A stretch of 64,000 nt of DNA. It comes from Vespa crabro. Its lineage: Eukaryota > Arthropoda > Insecta > Hymenoptera > Vespidae. The notes under the pieces are model-generated. The model was not told where the DNA came from. It did not search any database and saw nothing but the letters and a program-made list of their open reading frames with translations. The position numbers were made by a program, and so were the translations under genes. Below, piece after piece: positions 36,622 through 48,641 of this stretch. Within the stretch, counting starts at the first letter, position 1. Each line of letters begins with the position of its first letter. The DNA is taken from positions 437,501 through 501,500 of the forward strand of contig NC_060976.1 of NCBI RefSeq assembly GCF_910589235.1, written 5' to 3'.

Positions 36622-38222
36622 ATGGGTTCTGATCATACACATAGACGATGGAGTAATTTAAGAAAAATTTTGGAAAGATCTGGACCGTTTTGTAGACCAG
36701 ATTTTGAACCATCTTCCGAAACATTACAATTTCTTTTAGAAAATTGTAAAATACTTGTAATAGGTGCTGGTGGTCTTGGTTGTGAATTGTTAAAAGATCT
36801 TGCCTTAATGGGTTTTAGACAAATTCATGTGATTGATATGGATACAATTGAATTATCTAATCTTAATAGGTATACTGTTTGCTACTAGATAGATTATATG
36901 CTCGATTATCAGTTTATTTTAAAATTATTTATTTTTACAAGCTAAAAACAATTTGCGAATTTCAATTTTCAGACAATTCTTGTTTCGTCACAAAGATATT
37001 GGCTCTTCGAAAGCTGAAGTAGCTGCAAGATACATAAATTCCAGAATCTCTGGGTGCAATGTAGTTCCGCATTGTTGTAAAATACAAATGAAAGATGAAG
37101 CATTTTATAGGCAATTTCATATTGTCATTAGTGGTTTAGATTCTATTGTTGCAAGAAGATGGATCAATGGTATGCTGTTATCTCTTTTAGTTTATGAAGA
37201 TGGTGAATTAGATCGTTCAAGCATTGTACCCATGATTGATGGAGGAACTGAAGGTTTTAAAGGAAATGCAAGAGTTATATTACCTGGATTAACAGCTTGC
37301 ATTGAGTGTACATTAGATCTATATCCACCCCAAGTAACCGCTCATAATATTAATATTCAATAACTGAAGCTAACAAAATAAAAATTCTTTGCATATTTTT
37401 TCATAGATTACATACCCACTGTGCACGATTGCCAATACACCACGTTTACCAGAACATTGTATAGAATATGTTAAAGTAATACAATGGCCAAAAGAAAATC
37501 CATTTGAGTCTATAATAGATGGTGACGATCCACAACATATAAATTGGATATATGAAAAATCTAGTGAAAGGGCAGCTCAGTTTGGTATACAAGGTTTAAC
37601 ATATAGACTTGTTCAAGGTGTCGTAAAAAACATTATACCTGCTGTAGCATCTACGAATGCAACAATTGCTGCAACTTGTGCAACTGAAGCATTTAAGCTT
37701 GCTAGTAGTTGTAGCGCATCCTTAAATAATTACATGGTATTTATATTTGATTAAATAAGTTTGCATTTTGTTTTATTCAGTTCTGATACATTTTCAGCAT
37801 TTTTATATGTATAAGGTAACAAAGATATTGCTATTCATAATATTTTTGCTTATAAGGTACTTAATGATCTGGATGGAATTTATACATATACTTATGAAGC
37901 AGAGAGAAAAAAAGACTGTGTGGCATGCAGTCAGCTAGCAAAGGAAATAGTAATTACAGATTCTAAATTCAAATTGAAAGATTTAATAGAACTGCTATGT
38001 AATAAACCCGATTTACAAATGAAAAATCCTGGTCTTACTGCCAATATTGATGGTAAAAATAAAACTTTATATATACAAGCAGTTTCAAGTATTGAAGAAA
38101 AGACCCGTGAGAATTTATCTAAAACATTAACAGATCTTGGACTAAAAGATGGCAATGAAATAAACGTTGCTGATAGCACAACGCCAAATGCAATTGTAAT
38201 ACGACTGAAATTTTTATTTTAA
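36622..38222 (+). CDS. UBA3: UBA3, NEDD8-activating enzyme E1 catalytic subunit
   Basis: Exons 36622-36869, 36973-37333, 37407-37736 and 37857-38222, phases 2, 0 and 0, 434 residues. The adenylation domain has the nucleotide-binding glycine motif GAGGLGCE (about residues 48-55) and DMDTIELSNLNRQFLFR. The zinc-site cysteine pair CIEC lies at the end of exon 2, and the matching CVAC lies in exon 4. The catalytic cysteine is C209 in YPLCTIANTPRLPEHCIEYV. The C-terminal ubiquitin-like fold, which binds the E2 UBE2M, follows (LQMKNPGLTANIDGKNKTLYIQ). With APPBP1/NAE1 it activates NEDD8 for cullin modification. All key residues are intact. The length is slightly shorter than human UBA3 (463), mainly at the N-terminus. 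Confidence 0.97.
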
Positions 38223-40527
38223 TTGAAACTGTTAATAATACTTACAATTCTGCATAATAAATATATTCAAGATTATTGCGGTGATATCAAAAAACTAAAA
38301 TACAAAACATATATTGTAAAAAATAAATATCTTCCCATTATTTCTAAAATTTCTTTTAAAATAGCCTTCTATTTGTTTTTGATCCATTCAGGTAACAAAA
38401 AGATTTATAATAAAAACCTCGTTTTTTATGATGTTTTCTTTTTCTTTTTAGCTAAAGAAATATTTTTTATAGGATTTAATTCAAACTAGTGAGATAATTT
38501 TTCTATAATATTAAGTGTTAAATAATAGTTTAACGCATGTGCATTCACTATTTAATACACAAGTTATTAAGATGAGTTTAAAATAATATTGTTCTAAATA
38601 AGTATATTATTTAAATACTTATTGCTCTTATTTTACTCATTTTGGAATACCTACCATACATTTCGCAATGTTTTCTTCTGCAATGTATGTACATATTTGC
38701 TAATAGTATATTTCTACAAGTAATAATAGTCATGGAAAACTTCTCTTCATTATACATGGTGTAATAACTCAGAGTTAAAACATGTTTTTAGCATGTATTG
38801 GTATTTTGATAGTATATAAGTTTTCTGTATGACTCACATGGTGATAAGTTTAATAATTGATTTTGAAATATTATGCGAATAAAAATTGTAAATTCATAAA
38901 AATTTAATATATATGATTCACGAAATTCGACTTTTTAAATTAGTTTTAAAGAAAAAGATTTAAGATTCACATTTTATAATAATGAATCACGTAACACAAT
39001 ACTTGATAAAAAAGTACCTCGATTAAATTAAAGCAACATTAATGAAATCGAACTATCATTTTAAATTAAAACCTATATTCTTAGCTACACTTTTTTTCCC
39101 ACTTCCATTTAACATTTTTAAATAGAAAAAGAAATTTTTAACAGTTGTCATCATTGCGGAGTTTGTCATGATCTAAAATTGTTGGAATTTTTTAAATATT
39201 CTTATATATGTGTGATGAAAAAATAAAAGAAAATAAATATTAAAAGGCCTATCACGCATTAAATATAATAATGACCATATAGCATTTGTTCATGAATTAA
39301 TTGTAAAAATAATGCATTTTATACTGCAACTATCGCGGAAATATTAATTTAATCAAAATAATATTACCTTTTATTTTGTATGATCGCGTTAATAAACATT
39401 TATGGTGCACTGTCCTTTCTACATAAAAAATTTTTTATATTGCTTTGATCATAACATATATAATTTAATTCACAATATTATATTATCATGCGCTAGACTA
39501 CATAAAATAAATAATGTAGCCAGTTGGAACATATTACATATTTTTATTATCAATATAATGATAAATAGAATGTTAAAATAAGATTAAGAGCAAAGGAAGG
39601 ACAGTGCACAGAAGATTATATCTCTCATCGTATAAGCACATTCTGTAACATTCGACATATACACAATTCGTTTAGAAAAAATATTTGTAACAGACACATC
39701 TATCCTTTTTATATAAAACTATTTTAACACACATTATTAATATTTTGCGCTTATTACCTCAATAAGTCGAATACTTTCCAAGTATGTCATACGATAGAGG
39801 TCCATTTTCCATTTCGTTAAATGCGAACAATACGAGAAGCAAGTGTTGATCTATGCAAAGTACTTCTCAATTGCCGATATAAAATTTTTATAAGATGCTT
39901 AAAATAAGTTGTAGAATGATTGCCTTTCCGTCGAGGAATTTGCGCAACGAAACACTTCAAGACTTATTAGTATTTCATTGTTTATGCATAATCCTAGCAT
40001 ATTTGACATATTTTCCAATTTTACAAGTTCAAGCCAAATGTGTTTATAATTTAAATTCCCAAATACCACTGAGATAGCGTATAAAATCAGATTGTATAGA
40101 ACTAGTATTTATCAAATTAAGTGTATTTTACCCTACCCGCTATACTTCCACTGACACAAAATTGTTGCTGTTTTGCGACTAGTTTATATTTACGTAAATT
40201 GATTATTAAAATAATTGAAGTTAATGAGGGTAATGCAATTTGATTATGTTGTTTGTTTATGTTTTAATGAACATTATCAAAAAGTTTGTCCCTATATGTA
40301 AAAGAAAGTCAAAGGCGGTATATGTATATATTTATGACACTCACTTACGCGCGCGTACACACATACACGCAAAACATACATATACAGATATATGCATGAT
40401 GCGTGCATGACTATACGTAAAACAAAGGCATATTTATAATTAAGTAATTATGAATATTAATAAAGACGTGTGTATATATATATATTATATATATTGTGTA
40501 TATATATATATATACACACACACACGC

Positions 40528-40558
<31 letters not shown>

Positions 40559-41049
40559 AATTCGATTAATCGAGATATTTCACAAAACCAGTTACGTATT
40601 GTTATTAAAGTGACATTGGTTTAAATATTATGTAAGATGTAATGTAATGTAAGATATCCGCAACAATTTTTTAAGAACATTTATCAATTTATGTAGAGTA
40701 ACAATCTGCGTCATTGAAAGATGTTCTGGTATAAAAACGTAAGTGTCAATGAATTATAACATGAAGTGTGATGAAGTGTCATTGTTACAGAGTAAAACTA
40801 GACACTTTTCAAATAATAAGCACTTTTATGTATTGGCTGAACTTGAATTTGTAAATAAGATGTGGAAATGATAAAAGCATTAAAACATAAAAATCTACAT
40901 TTTGTCAAAGTGGGCATCAATGGTTAAGAATAAAATTTGAAATACAGTATTCTTTGAAAAGTTTCTGATTTTACTCTTTATACTGCTAGATAATATGAAA
41001 GGGATAGTGCTTGATGACAATAAATCATAGCGAGCATAACTTCATTGTG
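38223..41049. other. Tail-to-tail intergenic region, UBA3 / PA2G4
   Basis: 2.8 kb of AT-rich sequence. It contains a 13-bp inverted repeat pair (39405-39417 and 39597-39609) and TA/CA microsatellites around 40340-40560. No gene is supported. Confidence 0.55.
40340..40560. repeat. Compound CA/TA microsatellite cluster
   Basis: A short CG/CA tract (about 40348-40380) is followed by TA runs and a CACACACACG segment (about 40470-40560). Confidence 0.85.
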
Positions 41050-43720
41050 TTAGGCCTTAGCATCAACTTCCATTGCTACTTCCCCCACAGCTTTCTCGGC
41101 CTTCTTTTTCTTTTTCTTTGCAGATTTTGGATTTGCAGAAGTATATAACAGACTCTGCAAAGATAATAATTGTGTTACAAAAACAGATTAAACATCAGAT
41201 GTTCGTACGTCATAATAAATTGAAAAATCATTTTAAATTTCCCCTTGAAATCAGTTTATGATTGTAAATATATTATAGTTAAAAATATTGAAGCTAAAAA
41301 CTTTTGTATTAACAAGTAGTTCAATATAAACAAATAGTTTTTCTTTGCAATTTAAATAAAATATGTAATAATACCATAAAATGTAAAAAAATTCTATTTG
41401 TAAATTTTTTAGAAATAAAAATAATATCTAAACATGTCATGAAAATAATATCTAAAGACAAGATAGATATTTTGTATACCTTCAATTCTGGATCTTCCAC
41501 TACGCAATCTGATTGATAAATGTCAAGATCAAAAGGAATACCAGTAATTTTATGTGGTCCATTAGGCATCAATAATACCGTAAACTTAAACTGGGCAGCA
41601 AATTCATTTGGTTTTTCATATAATACCTGAAATAATGTGAGATGTCATATATATATAGTATACATGTAGTATATTTTATATATTTATAAATTAATACTTT
41701 AGTAAAATTTCATGAACTCCTTACTTGAAATGGTTCAATCAACCTATGATTAACACATTCAAGAACTGCCATCTTTGCTTTCTTTTCATCTTCAAAGGTA
41801 CGTAAGTTAAAAGGCATGAGTCCATGTTTGTTGGAAACTTCTGAATAAAACATACGAGATGCTTTCAGCTTAAGCTGATATGTTTCCTCAGTTTTTTTGT
41901 ATATAGTAACACGAGTATCTTGCTCTCGTCCAATACCTTCACCTGTACTAACAAGTACATCCATTGCATACACCTAAAAGAGATATTTATATAATGTAAT
42001 TACATATAAATGTACTGCCTTATTATTTGTGAAATTCCAAAAATTAATTCTTTAAAATATATGATTTGTTTCTCTTACTTCATGGGTTTCAAGCGTAAAC
42101 TTCTCATGTTCTTTTTTTTGTGCATCATTTGGATTTTGTATTATCGTTTTTTCTCCATCTATCTTAAATTGTTTCAATTGATGACTTAACATTCCTTCAA
42201 TTGGTTTACATTTATATGCATCACAAATTTTTTCTACTGTTCCCGTTATCGTGTATGTCTACAAAAATACAGCTAGTATTAGACTAATACAGTTTAATTT
42301 CGCCATGAAAATTATATTTTCTATTTATTAATTCTTTAAATTGTAACGAATCATACCTCTGTTCCAGGCTTTAAAAGTCTTAGCGCAGCTTGAGATGCAT
42401 AATGTGCAGCTAAAACTGCATCAGCTTTTCTACCTGTAACTTTGCGTTCCGTCGAAGAGCCTATAACTATAGTGTGTGCCACAACTGCTATAAAGCCATC
42501 AATGTGTGCTCCAAGATCACTAAAAATTATACATTACAATGACCAATGTTATTTTACTTTACTATTAACGACATTAGACTGCCTCTGGTATCTGTACTTA
42601 ACACAGTGGTATTTATGTAAATAATGGATTTATCCAAGTGCACGGATATAAACTGCTTTCATTGACAAGCACACCTATAAATTGTGTTGACTAATACTTA
42701 TGTAAAGCAATTAAAGATTATCTTACAATAAATAATATGCACTTACACTTTAACCATATCTTCATCTTTGAGTATAAGATCCGGTTCACTTGCAATAGGA
42801 GAAAAGTGACAAATACAGTTGTTAACTGATATGCAGGTTGGAAAAGCTATTCCTTTCTTAAGTTCCTTCTCTTTTTTAAAAACTTTACTAGTTTCTTCTG
42901 TTAAAAGCGTATCTCCATATTCACATATCTCTCTCACAGATGCTCCAACAATACATTTGTCTAAAACTTGTTTTAGTACACCTACAATAAATAAGATACA
43001 TCAAATTTACAATTAAAATAATAGATTTAATATTTTTGTTCATTCTAATATATTTTTAAAATAATAGTTGCCTTTTAAAATAGTTATGTTTATAAATTTT
43101 TATAATAGTAACTTTATAAACCACATTTTACGGATAATTCTTAAATTTATATTTGTTTGTTAAAAAAGGGATATCAGTCTTATATAGAAATGCTTTTAAT
43201 ATTAATTTCATATACATATTAAGTCCAAATCAAATTTTTTATAAAGAGATTTCAATTGCTTCAATTACTTAGGAAGTGTGAAAGAAAACGCGGGCATTAC
43301 TGAGAATATTTTATATCATTCGAAAACCTCATATTAAAGCTAGTCCTCTGATAAAACTTAATAGAAAAATCAAGAATAAAAGGAAGCATATAATTATGAT
43401 ATTTATAAGAGCTATATACTTAAATTTTTTTTCAAATTTAAAGAAATTTATATCTCAAAAAAATATTAAAATGAGAGTCGATGCTAGCTATCCCACATGG
43501 TAAGAGCCCGGCATTGGCGCGCCACGTTCCATATGGCCGTACCAAAATTGAACCAAGTAACCATTGACGGCAACATATACCCAAATCATTTTTGATTTTC
43601 AAGCTTCTCGAAAGAATGGTAAAATGTTTTCTTACGATTTACTATCTCGCCAGCCATTTTATACTTGGTAACAACCAAGTCTTCGGCAATGGTCTTCTCA
43701 GGCTCTTCCTTGTCCGCCAT
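41050..43720 (-). CDS. PA2G4: PA2G4 / EBP1, proliferation-associated protein
   Basis: Seven exons: 43720-43636, 42981-42747, 42519-42357, 42258-42079, 41973-41725, 41626-41480 and 41154-41050, phases consistent, 387 residues (human 394). It has the methionine-aminopeptidase-like 'pita-bread' fold without catalytic metal ligands. Landmarks are GIAFPTCISVNNCICHFSP, KVDLGAHIDGFIAVVAHT, NHRLIEPFQ, and a lysine-rich C-terminal tail (SAKKKKKKAEKA) used for RNA and ribosome binding. The protein binds the ribosomal exit tunnel and affects growth and translation. The start codon lies in a good context (GACATGGCGGACAAGG). Intron 1 (42982-43635) contains a small GC-rich island at about 43470-43580. Confidence 0.96.
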
Positions 43721-44186
43721 GTCTTCAGCACACTACATCTGTGGTCACGTGATTTCAGAAGCTCTTGTATAATTTGTATTTCGATTTGTAGCCGGCGCCA
43801 CTGTATGCTTTTATAACGCCTTCTATAAGGCTATCATATATACCGGTATGATTTGATTAGATTTTTATTTGAATCTTTTTTCGAATGATGTATACATTAC
43901 TTTTTTAAAACAAGTAAAATAAAAGAACATCGACCATAAGCGTACTAATTCTTTTCTTTCTTCATAATAAAAGAATGTAATTGATTGTTTGAAAATTATA
44001 GCTTGATCATTTTATAAATGATTGTAATCGTATATAGGGTTAACATGTTTCATACGTACATGTGGCAGAAATTGTAATATAAGCGTCATCTTGGTACATC
44101 GATTTTATTCGTACTAAATTTAAAAAAATGTGTAGTACATATATAGATTATAAATTTTAAAGTAAATTATGAAGCATTAATTTTTT

Positions 44187-44233
<47 letters not shown>

Positions 44234-45067
44234 CTTTTAATACATATAACTGTTAAATTATATAAAATATGTACTACACAAATCGATCGTACTCATCAAA
44301 CAAATTTGACAAATCAAACCCACCATACTACACATATCCTAACCAACCCCTACACTTTTCATTATTTTTGACATCATTTAGTCATAAACTAAATATAAGC
44401 AACGATATAGAAATAAAGCATTATATAGTAATACAAAAATTGTGTATCAAAATGGCGGAAGTACGCCATAACAATTTTGTTTTGCTGAGGTTACTTATTT
44501 ACTTTTTTTTACTTTTAAGCTTATACATACATTTTTCATTTAGATAATTATCTATTAGACAATTAAGAAAGACTATTCAAAAATGAAGATAAACTATTCT
44601 AGGGTATTATACAAGATATTTACAAAATAAAGATATTCAGAACTTAACCTAAGATAAAGAAATTAGAAACTTCTGCATATCAATAATTTTTAAAATAAAT
44701 TTGTTTAAAATACTTTTTTAAAAAATATTAAAAAAAAAAAGTTAATTTAAAAATATTTCATTGCAGTAAAATATAAATTAAAAGTAAAATCGCTAAAATA
44801 ATAACAATTGTTATAAAAAGAGTTTATTTTAAATCAATTTTGATGCATTATATATAATTATTTATCAGTAGTAATTACATAATACAATTTAAATTGTGTT
44901 GTGCAATGGTTGTTTTTCTGTTTTATTTTTTTTACAAAGATTGTATATCTTTTACACTTTGGATAAATATTGCATCTAAATTATAAATTAATACTATTAT
45001 CCTGATTATAGTTCTATTTTTGTTAATATCTTCTTATACAAGAATTATATTTTTGTATTTAGATATA
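43721..45067. promoter_or_regulatory. Upstream region of PA2G4 and 3' flank of the septin gene
   Basis: The first ~120 bp next to the PA2G4 ATG are less AT-rich and likely promoter/5'UTR. A (TA)n tract lies at 44191-44231. The open frame at 44269-44547 is low-complexity and I do not accept it as a gene. Confidence 0.5.
44191..44231. repeat. (TA)n microsatellite
   Basis: About 40 bp of TA repeat upstream of PA2G4. Confidence 0.95.
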
Positions 45068-47207
45068 TTACTTTTTCTTACTTTTCCCTAATGTAAGTGT
45101 ATGATGTTGTGGTTGTTGAGCAAATTGCGTTTTGCGTCTATTAAACTCTAAGATATCATCTTCAAGTTTTTTTCGATTTTCTTCCAATTTCTTTTTTTCT
45201 TCCGTATGATCTTTTTTTAATTTATCAAATTTATTGTGGAGCTGCCATGTTTTACATGAAAATAAAAAATGCACAAATAATAAAAACAATACAGTATAAT
45301 GAAAGTTCTTAATAAAATTTACCTCCTTTTCAGCTTCTTTAAGTTCAGCTTCTTTTTCTTTTACTCTTGCAACAAACATCTGTCTCATTTCATCTTCTTT
45401 TTGTTGTAATTCTTGTAAATGAATAGATCTTTTTGCTTCACAAGTTTGTTGAAAACTTACAGGTTTGTTGTCACTATCAACATCACTAAATCCCATCTAA
45501 AAATAGGAAATCCCATAAAAATCCCATATAAAAATCATTTCATTATTTCACATTTCAATGTTATATATTTGAGACTTGAAAATATTATTTATTGATAGAA
45601 GTATATAAAAAATTATATAAAAATTCACCTGCTCTAATCTTCTCTTACGGTACAATTCATAATGACGACAATGGGTTTTTTCACGCATATCTTCCATATT
45701 CGTTCTAATGAGCATCTCACGTAACTTTACAAAGTCACAATGAGATTCATTCTCCACTGTTATATATGAAAATTTTTGTTATTATTTATTTATATAATAC
45801 CTAGCATCAATGATATATTTTATTGCATTAGTTTCTTTACCTTGAACTGTACCCCATGGATATTGACGTGAACGCATCATCTTGTTTCCAACTCGTACAA
45901 AATCAGTACTACCAACTACTGCGAAAGGTACATGTGCATTCATACTAGAATTTACATCAGCTACACTTTCATCATCTGTTGGAAATTGATATATATGAAC
46001 TCCATTATTTTGCAATTCTGAGATTATTTTACTCTGTAAGAAAATTACATAAAATGAAATTACTAATTATTTTATATTAATCTTATAAATTATTTACCTT
46101 GAACTTTTGCAGTTCAGTCTTTGATATTGTATCAGCTTTAGCAATAATTGGAATAATGTTAACTTTTGTATCCAACTTTTTCATACATACAAGATCAATT
46201 GATTTAAGTCTAAAAACATATTGCTAGTTACAATTGATAATAGTAATATTGATATAAATCAGTAAATTTGCAAGTATAATATAAATAAAATGGAGTAATA
46301 TTGATAAAACAAAAAACTCCTCTCAATGGAGATAAGAACTTCAAAACTTATATTGTTTTCCTGAAAATATTTACCCATGACCTGTTGGACAAATGAAATA
46401 GAGACAAACATGGATACGACTATCATGATAAGTTGACAGAGAGCGTTTGATTTTCAATTCTTCTTGTAAATATGCTTCAAATTGTGCATCTATATAATCA
46501 ACAACTGTTTTAAAGCTATCTTCCTTATTAATTTGATCCCCATATCCGACTGTATCAACAATGGTAAGTTTAAGTTTAACATTACTTTCTTGTAATTCGT
46601 AGGTATGTGCTTTCAACTTTACAGATGCTAGATTATGTGGACTTGGAGTAGATTCAAAGCTTGTATTGAATAATGAATCCATAAGAGTCGATTTACCTAA
46701 ACCAGTTTCACCTGTAGAAATTTATTAATTTTATAATTTATTATATAATTGGAAAGTATCAAATCACAAAAGTACATTTTGGTTTCCTTATAAATATAAA
46801 AATATATCATACCAATACAAAGGATATTAAATACAAATCCATTTTGAACTGATTTATTTACTAATTGATCTGGAAGACTATCAAAACCTACATGACCCGA
46901 GAGCTTTAAATTGCGTATAGAAGAGTCCAACTGAAAAAACCAATACATTATTAAGACAAAAAAGTAAATAAAACTATACCTTCAAATAAATTGAAGCTAT
47001 GATAGTATAATATTATTCTGACAATTAGAACTGAGATTATATCAAATTGATAAAAGGAAAATACAATTATTAAAATAATTATCATATTTTTTGGAACAAA
47101 AAGCTTTTTAAAGATAACATTATTTTTTGGATTGAGAGAAAAAATACATTAAATTAACATTGTTATAATTGTAATACCTTCCCTCGTTCAATCTCTAAAC
47201 TCGCCAT
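45068..47207 (-). CDS. Sep2: Septin, SEPT6 group (Drosophila Sep2/Sep5-like)
   Basis: Eight exons: 47207-47178, 46930-46813, 46711-46375, 46209-46098, 46033-45841, 45756-45629, 45496-45323 and 45241-45068, phases consistent, 421 residues. The GTPase domain has a P-loop GETGLGKST (residues 50-58), a G3 motif DTVG (102-105) and a G4 motif AKAD (185-188). The septin unique element follows (WGTVQVENESHCDFVKLREML). The C-terminal ~100 residues are a charged coiled coil (KKKLEENRKKLEDDILEF). SEPT6-group septins fill an internal position of the hetero-oligomer and are characteristically catalytically slow. The protein builds filaments at the cleavage furrow and cell cortex. Sep2 versus its retrogene-like paralogue Sep5 cannot be separated here; the intron-rich structure favours Sep2. 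Confidence 0.95.
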
Positions 47208-48029
47208 TTTTACGCAGGATGGATCAAAAACAGTGCGATATGTTTCAAACTAAATTTGACGGATTGACGCCACGTGCTACTATTAGCAGCCTTTCTAAAA
47301 AAATATCTTTAAATCCGCGCGTAATCATATATATTCAATAAGATAATAATTTCTAATGACCGAATATCGAAACACTATTACAAAAGGATCATAAAAGAAG
47401 TTATTGACAAAAAGAAATGTTTTATATTTGGATTAACTTCTTCCTTCCGTCACTTGACTAGATATATCCTGTTGCAGACAATATAGGGTTTTCGTCTTCT
47501 ATTGCACCGACTTGTTGGTCCGTACTTAAGAAGCGACGTGATTACAAAGCGTGAATATTTCACTGAATACAGTTCTAATTCGTTTTTATACTTTTATTTA
47601 ACAAGATAATAACAACGGTATAACGAAAATGTAATGAATGAATAACGATAATGGAACATTGTACACGAGTACTGGAAAAACGACGAAAATTCGGAAAAAG
47701 ATAATGAAAATCTATTGTCTTCTTGAAGCATTGGCTAGATATGATGGCGTTACTGTCGTGTTACTCGCTCTGAGAACTTTCTAGTAATGTAGTTTCAGTT
47801 GTTCCCAGAAAAGATCAAACGTATGCGCATACGCAAAATTTGATCGGTGCGTCTCTAGTGATGTTTACCGGAACAAGGTTGTCTATCTACATGAAAATTA
47901 TATTGGGTGTAAAATTTCAGAATGGCGACTGTCTTTACATAGAAGAGTGCTTATTCCCGCCCAGAAAGCGTTTAACTAACGAGTGCGTTTGAAGACTTTT
48001 ATGCATTTTTCATTGCGATTTTACTAAAA
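47208..48029. promoter_or_regulatory. Probable bidirectional promoter, septin / RBM26
   Basis: 822 bp between divergent ATGs. Composition is more mixed than the surroundings (47430-48000). This suits a shared promoter of two broadly expressed genes. No specific element assigned. Confidence 0.55.
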
Positions 48030-48589
48030 ATGATAATAGAGAATCCAGATCAATTCAAAGCGTGGCTTACTGCCGTTTTGGAGCCGCTGTAAGTAGGCCA
48101 GCTTGTCCAAGTACGTTTTGTGTGCTGCGTATATGTGTATGCGTACATCTATGCATGTATGTATGTATGCGCGCGCGGATGAGTATATCTATACGATGCA
48201 TAAATGGCCGTACATGTGCCGTTTTTTACTTCGCAAAAAAAATATTATTTAAATTAATTTTATCATAATTTTTGAGTCGTCGACATATGTCCTTCTATGT
48301 TTAATCAAATAATTATATTATTCTTGTTGCAATGAAAAATTTTCATTAAAGGGTTATTGAGACTTTTAACTCCTATAGAAAGTAAACTATTTTATTTTTT
48401 TTTCTTTATCATTACTTTTATAAATATTATAATATTACAAAATGCATATGTGTATTTATAAATTAGTCTCAATCGTATAATAATACTAATAACGCTTTAG
48501 AGATACTTCATATATGTGCCTTTATATGTGTCTCTATGCCGCGCGCGCATACACATGCGCGCGCGTGCGTACGTATGGATATATCTTTA

Positions 48590-48641
<52 letters not shown>

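Noticed and set aside
21481..38222. UBE2O and UBA3 as a functional ubiquitin-pathway cluster
   Set aside because: Separated by unrelated Ly6 and coronin genes in mixed orientation; animal gene order gives no operon logic, so chance proximity is the simpler view.
44269..44547. 92-codon plus-strand frame containing MAEVRHNNF
   Set aside because: AT-random composition, no splice or family support; the ATGGCGG context alone is not enough.
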